From assembly GCA_964468815.1 (NCBI GenBank), contig CAYXWN010000017.1, positions 1-35,995 on the forward strand: 35,995 nucleotides of DNA, given 5' to 3'. Positions 8,635 through 16,330 of this stretch are shown here, piece by piece. The notes beneath the pieces were generated by a model. The model was not told the origin of the DNA. It searched no databases and worked only from the letters and a program-made list of their open reading frames with translations. This stretch comes from UMGS621 sp964468815. Lineage in GTDB: Bacteria > Bacillota > Clostridia > Christensenellales > Borkfalkiaceae. Within the stretch, counting starts at the first letter, position 1. Each line of letters opens with the position of its first letter. Position numbers and translations under genes: made by a program.

Positions 8635-9201
8635 TCACCCCTTTGCGTTGTATTTTTGCATAATCGTATCCCAGCCCTCGCCCTTGGCAAAGGCAAGCGC
8701 GGCGTCCGCCGCATGCCCGATCGCGCGATCGAATAACGGGCGGTCTTCCGCAGCAATCGCAGAAAGCACCCGATCAATCAACGGCACGGCGTCGTCCGAA
8801 CGGAAGCCGATCCGAATCCGCGCAAATTCCGTGGAATCCAACTCGTAAACGATATCCCTCATTCCGTTATGCGTCCCGGCAGAGCCGTTCTGCCGAATCC
8901 GCAACGCGCCTTTCGGCAAATCGAAATCGTCGTAAATCACCACGAGATCGGATAACTTCACGCGATAGTAACGCACCAACTCCGCCACGCTCTTCCCGGA
9001 AAGATTCATATACGTCTGCGGCTGAGCGAGAATTACCTTTTCTCCCCCGACGAACGCTTCCGCGATCTTCGCCAAACATTTCTTCTTCCCGATTTCGACG
9101 CCCAGCGATTCGGCAACGCGATCGACCGCCATAAATCCGAGATTGTGATACGTATGCGCATATTTTGCGTCCGGATTTCCCAAACCGACGATCAATTTCA
9201 T
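8635..9201 (-). CDS. pth: Peptidyl-tRNA hydrolase
   Basis: Pth cleaves peptidyl-tRNA that drops off ribosomes, recycling tRNA. The 188-residue protein starts MKLIVGLGNP and has the catalytic His in TYHNLGF. The Asp sits in VIYDDFDLPKG, and GSAGTHNGMRDI holds substrate-binding residues. The start at 9201 fits the family; the open frame runs 9 codons further upstream into the terminator hairpin, which I excluded. Its Shine-Dalgarno (ACGAGGAAAAG) lies directly after that hairpin. It lies between prs and mfd, as in many Bacillota. Confidence 0.97.
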   Translation of the reverse strand: MKLIVGLGNPDAKYAHTYHNLGFMAVDRVAESLGVEIGKKKCLAKIAEAFVGGEKVILAQPQTYMNLSGKSVAELVRYYRVKLSDLVVIYDDFDLPKGALRIRQNGSAGTHNGMRDIVYELDSTEFARIRIGFRSDDAVPLIDRVLSAIAAEDRPLFDRAIGHAADAALAFAKGEGWDTIMQKYNAKG

Positions 9202-9213
9202 TCTTTTCCTCGT

Positions 9214-9239
9214 AAAAGTGCCGCGCATCGGCGCGGCAC
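9214..9239 (-). terminator. Hairpin between prs and pth
   Basis: A 9-bp GC stem (GTGCCGCGC/GCGCGGCAC) with a 4-nt loop is followed on the minus strand by TTTT only. The short T-run suggests partial termination, lowering pth-mfd output relative to prs. Confidence 0.65.
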
Positions 9240-9251
9240 GCTGTTTTTTTC

Positions 9252-10205
9252 TTAGTCTTCGTAAATATCCGACATCGGAGAATCCGAATAGATCTGCGTG
9301 ATCGCCTTTGCAAACAACTTAGCGACCGAAAGCACCTTGATCTTTTCGCAACGATGCGCGGTTTCCGTGAGATCAATGGTATCCAAAACCGCGATCTCTT
9401 TGATGGGAGAAGCAGTCAAACGATCGAGCGCGGGGCCGGAAAGCACGCCGTGCGTGCAGCACGCGTATACTTCTTTCGCGCCGTTTTTCACCAACGCTTC
9501 CGCGCCTTGGCAAATCGTTCCTGCGGTGTCGATCATATCGTCCACCATCAAGCAAGTCTTTCCCTCCACGTCGCCGATGACGTTCATGACTTCGATCTGA
9601 TTCGCCTTAGGACGACGCTTGTCCACAATCGCAAGAGGACAATTGATCTTGGAAGCGAAATTACGCGCTCTGCCGACGCTTCCGACGTCCGGCGATACGA
9701 CCACCCAATCTTCGGTAACCTTTTTCTTATAGTATTTCGACAAAATCGCCGATCCGACCAAATGATCGACGGGAATATCGAAGAATCCCTGTATCTGTGC
9801 CGCGTGAAGGTCCATCGTCAAAACGCGATCCGCGCCTGCCGTCGTTAAAATATCCGCGACTAACTTAGCGGTGATCGGATCTCTCGAACGCGCCTTTCTG
9901 TCCTGTCTTGCATAGCCAAAATAGGGCATTACCGCCGTAATTCTGCCTGCCGATGCACGACGCGCCGCGTCGATCATGATCAATAACTCCATCAAGTTGT
10001 TGTTGACGGGGGCAGACGTGGACTGAATCAAAAACACGTCCTTTCCGCGAACGGTTTCGGACAGATGAACGGAGATTTCCCCGTCGCTGAACGTACCGAC
10101 TTCGATATCGGAAAGCCCGATTTTCAGTTCCTTTGCGATTGCTTCCGCCAGAGGCTTGTTGGAATTACCAGCAAACAACTCGATTTCATTGCCGTGTGTT
10201 ATCAT
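9252..10205 (-). CDS. prs: Ribose-phosphate pyrophosphokinase (PRPP synthetase)
   Basis: This enzyme makes PRPP from ribose 5-phosphate and ATP for nucleotide, histidine and tryptophan synthesis. The 317-residue class I enzyme has the flexible-loop start ELFAGNSNKPLAEAIAKEL, the catalytic YARQDRKARSRDPITAKL, MDLHAAQIQGFFDIPVDHL and the PRPP loop VDDMIDTAGT. It has its own promoter in the tadA intergenic region, so it heads the prs-pth-mfd unit while also lying downstream of tadA on the same strand. Confidence 0.97.
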   Translation of the reverse strand: MITHGNEIELFAGNSNKPLAEAIAKELKIGLSDIEVGTFSDGEISVHLSETVRGKDVFLIQSTSAPVNNNLMELLIMIDAARRASAGRITAVMPYFGYARQDRKARSRDPITAKLVADILTTAGADRVLTMDLHAAQIQGFFDIPVDHLVGSAILSKYYKKKVTEDWVVVSPDVGSVGRARNFASKINCPLAIVDKRRPKANQIEVMNVIGDVEGKTCLMVDDMIDTAGTICQGAEALVKNGAKEVYACCTHGVLSGPALDRLTASPIKEIAVLDTIDLTETAHRCEKIKVLSVAKLFAKAITQIYSDSPMSDIYED

Positions 10206-10283
10206 TATGCCTGAACCTCACTTTCGTATATTTCCGCCTTCCGAGAAGGGCTTATTCAAAATTTCGCATACAAGCGCTTTTCT

Positions 10284-10312
10284 ATTGTAATCGAAAACGA
10301 AAAAATAGTCAA
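10284..10312 (-). promoter_or_regulatory. Promoter of prs
   Basis: Minus strand: -35 TTGACT (10307-10312), 17-bp spacer, -10 TACAAT (10284-10289). The -35 overlaps the tadA stop codon. The leader to the prs ATG is about 70 nt. Confidence 0.8.
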
Positions 10313-10770
10313 TCCTTTTTCGTTTCTTCGCGCTTGATTTTAAAGTATTTTTTCAGAACCGCCGCGCACTCCTCTTCCAAGATCCCCCCCTCGAAAGAAA
10401 CCGTCCAATTTAATCCGCTCTCCGTCAGCAAGGGAAAACGACTTTCCGCGCTGCCGCTCTTTCTCTCGTACGCGCCGAAAAAGAGTTTTTTTATCCGAGC
10501 GTTCGCAATCGCCCCGGCACACATCGGGCAAGGTTCTAACGTAACGTACATCTCGCAGCCGTCCAACCGCCAATCGCCGATCTTTCGGCTCGCCTTTTCG
10601 ATCGCCAAAATTTCCGCGTGCGCAATCGCGCATTTCTTTTCTTCTTTTCGGTTATAAGCGCGCGCGATGACCTTTCCGTCCTTGACGATCACGCAACCGA
10701 TGGGCACTTCGTCCTTTTGAAAGGCTTTTTTACTCTCTTTTATCGCCTCGCGCATCATTTTTTCTTTCAT
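10309..10770 (-). CDS. tadA: tRNA-specific adenosine deaminase
   Basis: TadA converts the wobble adenosine of tRNA-Arg(ACG) to inosine. The 153-residue protein shows the zinc deaminase motifs: HAEI (catalytic His-Ala-Glu) and PCPMCAGA (two zinc cysteines). The family C-terminal helix (KKYFKIKR) is present. The start at 10770 gives the usual N-terminus (MREAIKESKKAF) and overlaps the peptidase stop as ATGA, with AGAGGA as ribosome site, so translation is coupled to the upstream gene. Confidence 0.95.
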   Translation of the reverse strand: MKEKMMREAIKESKKAFQKDEVPIGCVIVKDGKVIARAYNRKEEKKCAIAHAEILAIEKASRKIGDWRLDGCEMYVTLEPCPMCAGAIANARIKKLFFGAYERKSGSAESRFPLLTESGLNWTVSFEGGILEEECAAVLKKYFKIKREETKKD

Positions 10771-11525
10771 AATTCCTCTGCCAGCGTCCGAAAGACGCCC
10801 TTTATTTTTAAGAAAATCGAATCGACGGATTCCTTCCCGATGGGGTGAGAAAGAGAATCTTCCCCGACCTCGACGGTAAGCGACGGAATCCCCAACGCGG
10901 TAATGCACCAATCTTTATAACCGCCCGCGCTTCCGGGCGTAAGGCGCAACGGATACCCCGTCGAACGCGAAACCGCCTCCGCGATCACGCGATCCCGATA
11001 AAGCCGCTCGCTCGTCTGATCGAAGCACCAATAAATCTCCTCGCCCTTTGCGTGGAAGGAAATCGTCGCGGACGGACGAATCATCTCGGTAAAATCGCGC
11101 AACGCACGCGTTTCGCTCTCCGAAAAGGGACATTTTCCGACGTAGTTTTCCTCACCCGGCGTAAACACGTTGGAAACGCCCGTTCCCCAACGCGCGTCGA
11201 AATTGACGTTCAAATCCACGCCGCGTCCGTTCGCCTTATAAAGCGGTTTGCCCGAAAGGCAGATTGCTACCCCGTCCGGATTCATCACGGGCAACAGATA
11301 AACACTTCCGCCAATCGGATTATTTTTTAATTCCTCTAAAAACTTTAACGCCAAATACGCGGTAACGTATTCGCGCGCGTGCATAGCAAACTGCGCAAGC
11401 ACGACGGGGCGACCGCTTCCGACGAGAAAATACGGAATCCCTTTTCCCTGTTCCGAAAAACCGATATAGCCCTTTTCGCCGTCATAGGCGCGGTAGGCTG
11501 CGTCCACCGCTTCGAGCACGTTCAT
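10767..11525 (-). CDS. M14-family zinc carboxypeptidase
   Basis: The 252-residue protein is an M14 (carboxypeptidase A-like) hydrolase. Zinc ligands are in HAREY (His49, Glu52) and a later His in SFHAKG. NPDG and VDLNVNFDARWG are substrate-pocket signatures, and the catalytic Glu is in TVEVGED. In Bacillota such enzymes often cleave gamma-D-Glu-diaminopimelate bonds in cell-wall peptides, as in the LytH/YqgT/Mpl-like groups. No signal peptide or LysM domain is visible, so a cytosolic role in muropeptide recycling is more likely than an exported one. It sits between rlmH and tadA; the ATG at 11525 has GGAG only one base away, which is tight spacing. Confidence 0.85.
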   Translation of the reverse strand: MNVLEAVDAAYRAYDGEKGYIGFSEQGKGIPYFLVGSGRPVVLAQFAMHAREYVTAYLALKFLEELKNNPIGGSVYLLPVMNPDGVAICLSGKPLYKANGRGVDLNVNFDARWGTGVSNVFTPGEENYVGKCPFSESETRALRDFTEMIRPSATISFHAKGEEIYWCFDQTSERLYRDRVIAEAVSRSTGYPLRLTPGSAGGYKDWCITALGIPSLTVEVGEDSLSHPIGKESVDSIFLKIKGVFRTLAEEL

Positions 11526-11560
11526 GCTCCATTATATGAAAAAGAAAAGCGCGAACGTAC

Positions 11561-12034
11561 CTATTTATGATAACCGCTCCCCTCCGCGATCGTAAACGCG
11601 CGGTAAAGTTGTTCGGTCAAAATCACGCGCATCAGCGTATGCGGAAAAGTCATATCCGAAAAAGAAAGAAGCAGATCCGCCCGATCCTTTACGGCGTCGG
11701 ACAAGCCGTACGAGCCGCCGATAACAAAACTCAGTTCCCCCGTACCCGTCGAAACGAGCATATTCAAGCGATCCGCCAATCCCTCGCTGGACAGTCTTTT
11801 TCCCTCCACCGCGAGAGCGATCACGTACCCTTTCAATTCGGGAAGCAATCGTTCCCCCTCGCGCCGAATTACGCGGTCGCGCTCCGCGGCGCAATCCTTT
11901 CCCAAAAGTTCTTCTTTTATTTCCGTCACCGAAAAACGGCAAAAGCGACCGAGCCGCTTAGCGTATTCCGCAACGGCGTCGCGAAAGTAACTTTCTTTTA
12001 CCTTTCCGACGGCAACCAAATTGATCTTAATCAT
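11561..12034 (-). CDS. rlmH: 23S rRNA pseudouridine-1915 N3-methyltransferase
   Basis: RlmH is a SPOUT (knotted) methyltransferase acting on helix 69 of assembled ribosomes. The 157-residue protein starts MIKINLVAVGKVKE. It carries the SAM-binding FVIGGSYGLSD and the C-terminal signature HTLMRVILTEQLYRAF...GSGYHK. The start at 12034 overlaps the CPBP gene stop as ATGA, so it is translationally coupled. A longer upstream extension is only the shadow of that gene. Confidence 0.96.
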   Translation of the reverse strand: MIKINLVAVGKVKESYFRDAVAEYAKRLGRFCRFSVTEIKEELLGKDCAAERDRVIRREGERLLPELKGYVIALAVEGKRLSSEGLADRLNMLVSTGTGELSFVIGGSYGLSDAVKDRADLLLSFSDMTFPHTLMRVILTEQLYRAFTIAEGSGYHK

Positions 12035-12921
12035 TTTTGCACCAACACGAGCGCCCACATGACGACGCAATAGAGAATTCCCAACGCGGAATAGCCGAAA
12101 AACAAACCGTACCGCGGCGGTTCGAGTTCGTCCTCCCGTTCGGGCGTGCGGCAGAGCAACAGCAAAACGATGCCGCCGACGACCGCGACAAGCCCGGTAA
12201 TCAACAATACGGTATCCGCCGTTCCGCTCGTTTGCACGTTGCAATAGCCGAGAACGAGCACGGCGACGTTATTCAAAACGTGCATCGCGACGGCAGGCAA
12301 AACCGATCCTGCCTTAATCGTAATCAACGCGAATACGCAGCCGAATAAAAATTGATAGACGGTCTGCGACGGGTTCTGATGAAACACCGCAAACAGCACG
12401 CCGGATAAAATCACCGACGCCCACGTTGGGAAGCGACCGATTCCGTTCAGAATCACGCCGCGAAAGAGCGTTTCTTCCAAGATCCCCGGAATAACGCCGA
12501 TCACGATTAAACTCAGCGCGAAATAGACGGGCGTATCCAACGGAACGGCAACGGGCGTAAGCGTATATCCGAGATCGGTCATGAACTCTTCGAAGAGCGT
12601 AGCCAAAACGCTCGCGCCGAACAGCATACCGTACACGATCAAAAGCCCGATAAAGAAAAACTTCGCCGAGCACGGGCGATAGCCCATATCCTTAGGGTGC
12701 GCCTTCGTCGTCGCTCCCACGCCGAGCACCACCGCGAAAAAGGCAAGTTGCGAGCACAGATAAAGGCCGAGCGTATACCACCCTTGCGACGCGTAGTCGG
12801 GCGAAAGTTCTTGCGCGACGGCGAGAAAGAAAAAAGATAAAAAGACGGGTGCGATTGCGGCGACGGAAAAAGAAATTCCAGCCTCCCGTTCTCCGATTTT
12901 CGAGATTACAGTTCGATTCAT
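12031..12921 (-). CDS. CPBP-family intramembrane metalloprotease (Abi/CAAX-like)
   Basis: The 296-residue protein has about eight membrane segments and the CPBP active-site motifs. EETLFR (Glu149, Glu150, Arg154) is followed by FAVFHQ (His181) and HVLNN (His214, Asn218). Bacterial members process or protect against peptides or handle membrane proteins; the substrate is unknown. It heads the leftward run CPBP-rlmH-M14-tadA. There is no ribosome-binding site before its ATG, while a -10 hexamer ends six bases before it, so a leaderless mRNA is likely. No alternative start lies within the next 110 codons. Confidence 0.88.
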   Translation of the reverse strand: MNRTVISKIGEREAGISFSVAAIAPVFLSFFFLAVAQELSPDYASQGWYTLGLYLCSQLAFFAVVLGVGATTKAHPKDMGYRPCSAKFFFIGLLIVYGMLFGASVLATLFEEFMTDLGYTLTPVAVPLDTPVYFALSLIVIGVIPGILEETLFRGVILNGIGRFPTWASVILSGVLFAVFHQNPSQTVYQFLFGCVFALITIKAGSVLPAVAMHVLNNVAVLVLGYCNVQTSGTADTVLLITGLVAVVGGIVLLLLCRTPEREDELEPPRYGLFFGYSALGILYCVVMWALVLVQK

Positions 12922-12927
12922 GATTTT

Positions 12928-12956
12928 ATTTTACAATATTTTCGGAAAATAGTAAA
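12928..12956 (-). promoter_or_regulatory. Promoter of the CPBP gene (leaderless type)
   Basis: Minus strand: -35 TTTACT (12951-12956), 17-bp spacer, -10 TAAAAT (12928-12933). Six bases then separate it from the ATG at 12921, so the predicted transcript begins at or next to the start codon. Confidence 0.6.
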
Positions 12957-12983
12957 TTATTATTTCTTCTTTTTTGAAAATAT

Positions 12984-12991
12984 GGTACAAT
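12984..12991 (+). promoter_or_regulatory. Extended -10 promoter of the fumarase operon
   Basis: TGGTACAAT has the extended -10 form, with the hexamer at 12986-12991. No good -35 is seen at 17 bp. It lies back to back with the CPBP promoter and about 38 bases before the fumarase start. Confidence 0.55.
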
Positions 12992-13029
12992 AATCTAAAA
13001 AACACCCGTCAACAAGAAGGAACGATACT

Positions 13030-13869
13030 ATGAGAACGGTTTTTACAAGTGAAATCGAAAACGCGGTTTACCGCCTTGCCTTAAAAGCGGAAATCCGCCT
13101 TACGCCCTCGGCAAAGAGCGCGCTCGCCCGAGCGGCACAAGCGGAATCGAACGAGTTAGCGCAATACGCGCTGAATCTGATGGCGAAAAACGCGGAGATC
13201 GCGGAATGCGAACGGTTGCCCGTCTGTCAAGATACGGGCTTATGCGTGGTTATGTTGGAAATCGGACAAGACGTCCGCTTAGACGGCATACCCGTTGCCG
13301 AAGCCGTAAACGAAGGCGTAAGACGCGCCTATCGGGACGGCTATTTCCGCAAAAGTTGCTGCGATCCGCTGACTCGCGTCAACACCCAAGACAATACGCC
13401 GGCGGTGCTTTATACCGAAATCGTCCCCGGAGAAACCGTAAAAGTCACGGTGCTTCCCAAGGGATTCGGCAGCGAAAACATGAGCAAATTGACCATGCTG
13501 ACGCCTGCCGCCGGGAAAGAGGGAATCTTAAACGCCATCGTCGCCGCCGTAAAGGACGCAGGCAGTCGCCCGTGTCCGCCCGTCATTGTGGGCGTCGGGA
13601 TCGGCGGAACGTTCGATAAATGCGCATATCTTGCCAAAAAAGCACTTCTTCGCCCGGTCGGTCAACCGGCAGAACGAGCGGACGTCAGAGAGTTGGAAGA
13701 ACGCGCGCTCGCGGAAATCAACACGTTGCAAATCGGCGCGCAAGGATTCGGCGGCGCAACGACCGCGCTCGGCGTAGCGATCGAAGTATTGCCGACGCAC
13801 ATTGCAGGGCTTCCCGTCGCGGTCAATATGCAGTGCCATTGCGCGCGCTGCGAAGAGGAGGTACTTTAA
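13030..13869 (+). CDS. Fumarate hydratase, alpha subunit (class I, Fe-S)
   Basis: This is the alpha subunit of a two-subunit [4Fe-4S] fumarase (or the closely related L-tartrate dehydratase) that interconverts fumarate and malate. The 279-residue protein has PVCQDTGLCVVMLEIG, FRKSCCDPLTRVNTQDNTPAV, GSENMSKLTML and MQCHCARCEEE, which supply the cluster cysteines and substrate contacts of this family. The ribosome site AGAAGGAA is good. It is followed at once by the beta subunit. Role in this organism: probably the reductive or partial TCA branch. Fumarase versus tartrate dehydratase cannot be fixed by sequence alone. Confidence 0.93.
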   Translation: MRTVFTSEIENAVYRLALKAEIRLTPSAKSALARAAQAESNELAQYALNLMAKNAEIAECERLPVCQDTGLCVVMLEIGQDVRLDGIPVAEAVNEGVRRAYRDGYFRKSCCDPLTRVNTQDNTPAVLYTEIVPGETVKVTVLPKGFGSENMSKLTMLTPAAGKEGILNAIVAAVKDAGSRPCPPVIVGVGIGGTFDKCAYLAKKALLRPVGQPAERADVRELEERALAEINTLQIGAQGFGGATTALGVAIEVLPTHIAGLPVAVNMQCHCARCEEEVL

Positions 13870-13870
13870 T

Positions 13871-14398
13871 ATGGAAAAGAAATTACGGCTTCCCGACGAA
13901 ATCGCATCAATTGCAACCTTGTCCGCCGGCGACCGCGTGTTGCTGTCTGGCGTTATCTACACCGCGCGCGACGCCGCGCACAAACGCTTAACCGAATTGT
14001 TGGAGCGCGGAGAACCGCTCCCCTTTCCCCTTGAAGGGCAAACTATTTATTATGCAGGACCTTGCCCCACGCCGACGGGAAGGAGCAGCGGCAGTTGCGG
14101 CCCTACCACCAGTTATCGCGTGGACGTCTTTACCCCCACGCTTTTAGACCGCGGATTAAAAGGCATGATCGGAAAGGGCGAACGCGGCGAAGCGGTCGTT
14201 CAAAGTATGTTAAAGAACGGCGCCGTCTATTTTGCCGCAATCGGCGGTTTGGGTGCGACGTACGGAAAGGCGATCAAAAAGAACGAATGTATCGCGTTCC
14301 CCGATCTTTTATCGGAGGGAATCCATCGGCTTGAAATCGAAGATTTTCCCGTCATCGTCGCCATCGACGCAAAGGGAAACAGCGTTTACCGCAAGTAA
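13871..14398 (+). CDS. Fumarate hydratase, beta subunit
   Basis: This 175-residue partner of the alpha subunit corresponds to the C-terminal domain of one-chain class I fumarases. Characteristic parts are LLSGVIYTARDAAHKRL, YYAGPCPTPTGRSSGSCGPTTS and FAAIGGLGATYGKAI. The ATG at 13871 comes one base after the alpha stop, with GAGGAGG as a strong ribosome site. An upstream extension of the frame lies inside the alpha gene and was rejected. The next gene follows after only 12 bases. Confidence 0.93.
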   Translation: MEKKLRLPDEIASIATLSAGDRVLLSGVIYTARDAAHKRLTELLERGEPLPFPLEGQTIYYAGPCPTPTGRSSGSCGPTTSYRVDVFTPTLLDRGLKGMIGKGERGEAVVQSMLKNGAVYFAAIGGLGATYGKAIKKNECIAFPDLLSEGIHRLEIEDFPVIVAIDAKGNSVYRK

Positions 14399-14410
14399 AA
14401 CGAGGATCTT

Positions 14411-15985
14411 ATGAAAAAAGGAAAACAATATTCCGCACGGCGGATCAAACGCTATTCCGTTCTCCGTTCGGGCTTTTTCTATTCTCTTTTAGCGTTCGGC
14501 TTTACCTTTATCGCGGCGGCGGCAAGCGCGGCGTTGGATTTTGCGGAGTTGCTCGCCCTTTATAAAAACGGAACGCCCGATATCCATGAATTTTCCGATC
14601 TGTTTTTTTCGGTAGCGACGGCGATCATTACGGGCTACGGCGCAATCCGTTCGGGGAAAAAACTCTTCCGCGCCTACTTTGACCGTCAATTGATCCATCA
14701 AAACACGTGGAAAGACGAAATCATACAATCCGTACGAAAAAAGCACACGCGCGTTTTCGATCAAAACGGCTACGAATGGAGAACTTACGGCAACGAACTT
14801 TACCTCTGCTCGGACGAAGTGGACGAATGTCTGCAAAAACGCGCGGATCAACTTTACTTAAAAGTATTGCCCGATAAGCCGCGCATGAACGAAGCGCAGC
14901 GACAAGCGCTCTATCAAATCGTGAGCGAAAAAATCGCGCAAGGGAAAAATATTTTCAACAGCAATCTCGTCCGTCTGCGTACGGATATGCTGAGCGAAAA
15001 ACAGTGGAAATTTTCCGCCGAAAACACACACAACAAACAATTCGTATGGGTGCAAAAGACCGACTATTTTTCCAACATCACATCAAACGACCTTATTTAC
15101 GATCAAATTTTCGAATCGGATTTCACCGCCGTATACGACGGAAAGCGTATGACGGTAGATCAATACGGTATGCTTTACAATCTGACGGACAGCCCTGCCG
15201 CCAATATCGTCGGCGCAAGCACGCTTGCGATCACGTCGGACGGGCAACTCGTCGTCAATTTTCAACACAACCGCAACGACGTTAACAACAACAGTTGCGT
15301 TCCGAGCGGATCCGGCTCTGCCGACTTTGAAGATTTATTCGCAAGAGATCGCGTCGCAAACAAAAAAGCATTGCAAACGGCACGTAAACGTTTACGCGAG
15401 CAAACGAAAGAATGTAACAAAAAAAGACTTCTTGCTCTCGCGGAAAAAGAGGAATTTTTCACAGCGTACGACGCTTACGTGAAAGAGGAACAGAAAAAAA
15501 GCCGCCTTTTATCGGACGTTCGCTATCTCCGCTCGATGAATCGTTACGAAACCAATTTCGGCGCGTTTCTCACGCGTGCGATGGAACGGGAACTTATGGA
15601 AGAAAGCCACCTTTCGCAAGCACAAATCCGCAAGACCGTCGTATGCGGCTATATTCGACTGTTAAACCGCGGCGGCAAACCCGATTTCTTCGGGTTCACC
15701 TTTCTGAACTGCGACCAACGAGAAACAGAGAAGACGTTTCAATACGAGAAAAACGCAATCCTTAAAAAAGAATTGCAAACAAACCGCGAAATTATGGATT
15801 TCAACGAAGTTGGGAAACAATTTTTCATTCCGTTAAAAGACGTGTTTTCCGACTGTTCTGTCGAAGATCTGTTCGCCCGATACTGCGAGGGAGAAAGTGC
15901 TTCCCTTCAACTCTATCATCTTATTATGCTCTTGCGAAAAAACCGCGCGCTCATAGAACGCGAAACGAAAAACAAAACAATCTAA
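14411..15985 (+). CDS. Two-TM membrane protein with divergent Nudix-like C-terminal domain
   Basis: This is a 524-residue protein I cannot assign to a named gene. Two hydrophobic helices lie at about residues 21-42 and 63-80, after a Lys/Arg-rich N-terminus. Residues 263-480 resemble a Nudix fold. A strand pair (STLAITSDGQLVVNFQ) and a PGG-like VPSGSGSADFED come first. A ~75-residue charged insertion follows. Then comes AMERELMEESHL, which matches the REUXEEXGU core of the Nudix box with His for Gly, and finally GKPDFFGFTFL and IPLKDVF. The upstream Glu of the canonical box is Ala, so hydrolysis is doubtful and nucleotide sensing is possible. The layout recalls 2TM-NUDIX (SMODS-associated NUDIX) CBASS effectors, but no CD-NTase gene is adjacent. 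It follows the fumarase beta gene by 12 bases (ribosome site GAGGATC), so co-transcription is likely. Confidence 0.6.
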   Translation: MKKGKQYSARRIKRYSVLRSGFFYSLLAFGFTFIAAAASAALDFAELLALYKNGTPDIHEFSDLFFSVATAIITGYGAIRSGKKLFRAYFDRQLIHQNTWKDEIIQSVRKKHTRVFDQNGYEWRTYGNELYLCSDEVDECLQKRADQLYLKVLPDKPRMNEAQRQALYQIVSEKIAQGKNIFNSNLVRLRTDMLSEKQWKFSAENTHNKQFVWVQKTDYFSNITSNDLIYDQIFESDFTAVYDGKRMTVDQYGMLYNLTDSPAANIVGASTLAITSDGQLVVNFQHNRNDVNNNSCVPSGSGSADFEDLFARDRVANKKALQTARKRLREQTKECNKKRLLALAEKEEFFTAYDAYVKEEQKKSRLLSDVRYLRSMNRYETNFGAFLTRAMERELMEESHLSQAQIRKTVVCGYIRLLNRGGKPDFFGFTFLNCDQRETEKTFQYEKNAILKKELQTNREIMDFNEVGKQFFIPLKDVFSDCSVEDLFARYCEGESASLQLYHLIMLLRKNRALIERETKNKTI

Positions 15986-16025
15986 TAATACAATATATAA
16001 CAGAAAGAAAAAACAAGAACTTATC

Positions 16026-16330
16026 ATGCACAACCGAAAGAACAAAATTACAATCCTTTCTTACTCCTCTGCACCGCGCTTTGCGTAGGGCTTATCGCTT
16101 GTTCGGGCGACGCGCCGCAGACACACACCCACGAATACAAAGCAGAGATCACCGAACCGACCTGTACCGAACAAGGGTATACGACTTATATTTGCAGTTG
16201 CGGCGAACGTTACACGGGAGATTTCGTCGATCCTGACAATACCAATCACAAATACGTTTGGGAAAAAGAAGTCGCTCCCACCTGTACCGAAAGCGGAATA
16301 AAGGCGCATTATCATTGCTCCGCGTGCGGC
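16026..16330 (+). pseudogene. Frameshifted 5' end of the repeat lipoprotein gene
   Basis: The ATG at 16026 reads MHNRKNKITIL, a good signal-peptide n-region, but then runs out of frame to a stop at 16086-16088. The missing hydrophobic core and lipobox (PFLLLCTALCVGLIAC, Cys codon at 16100) lie in the -1 frame. That frame is open from 16001 to 18787 but has no start codon before 16331. One missing base near 16053-16060 would restore a lipoprotein of about 920 residues. No canonical slippery heptamer is in phase. It may be a real mutation, an assembly error or a phase-variable switch. This part also encodes the first two Cys-rich repeats. Confidence 0.7.
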
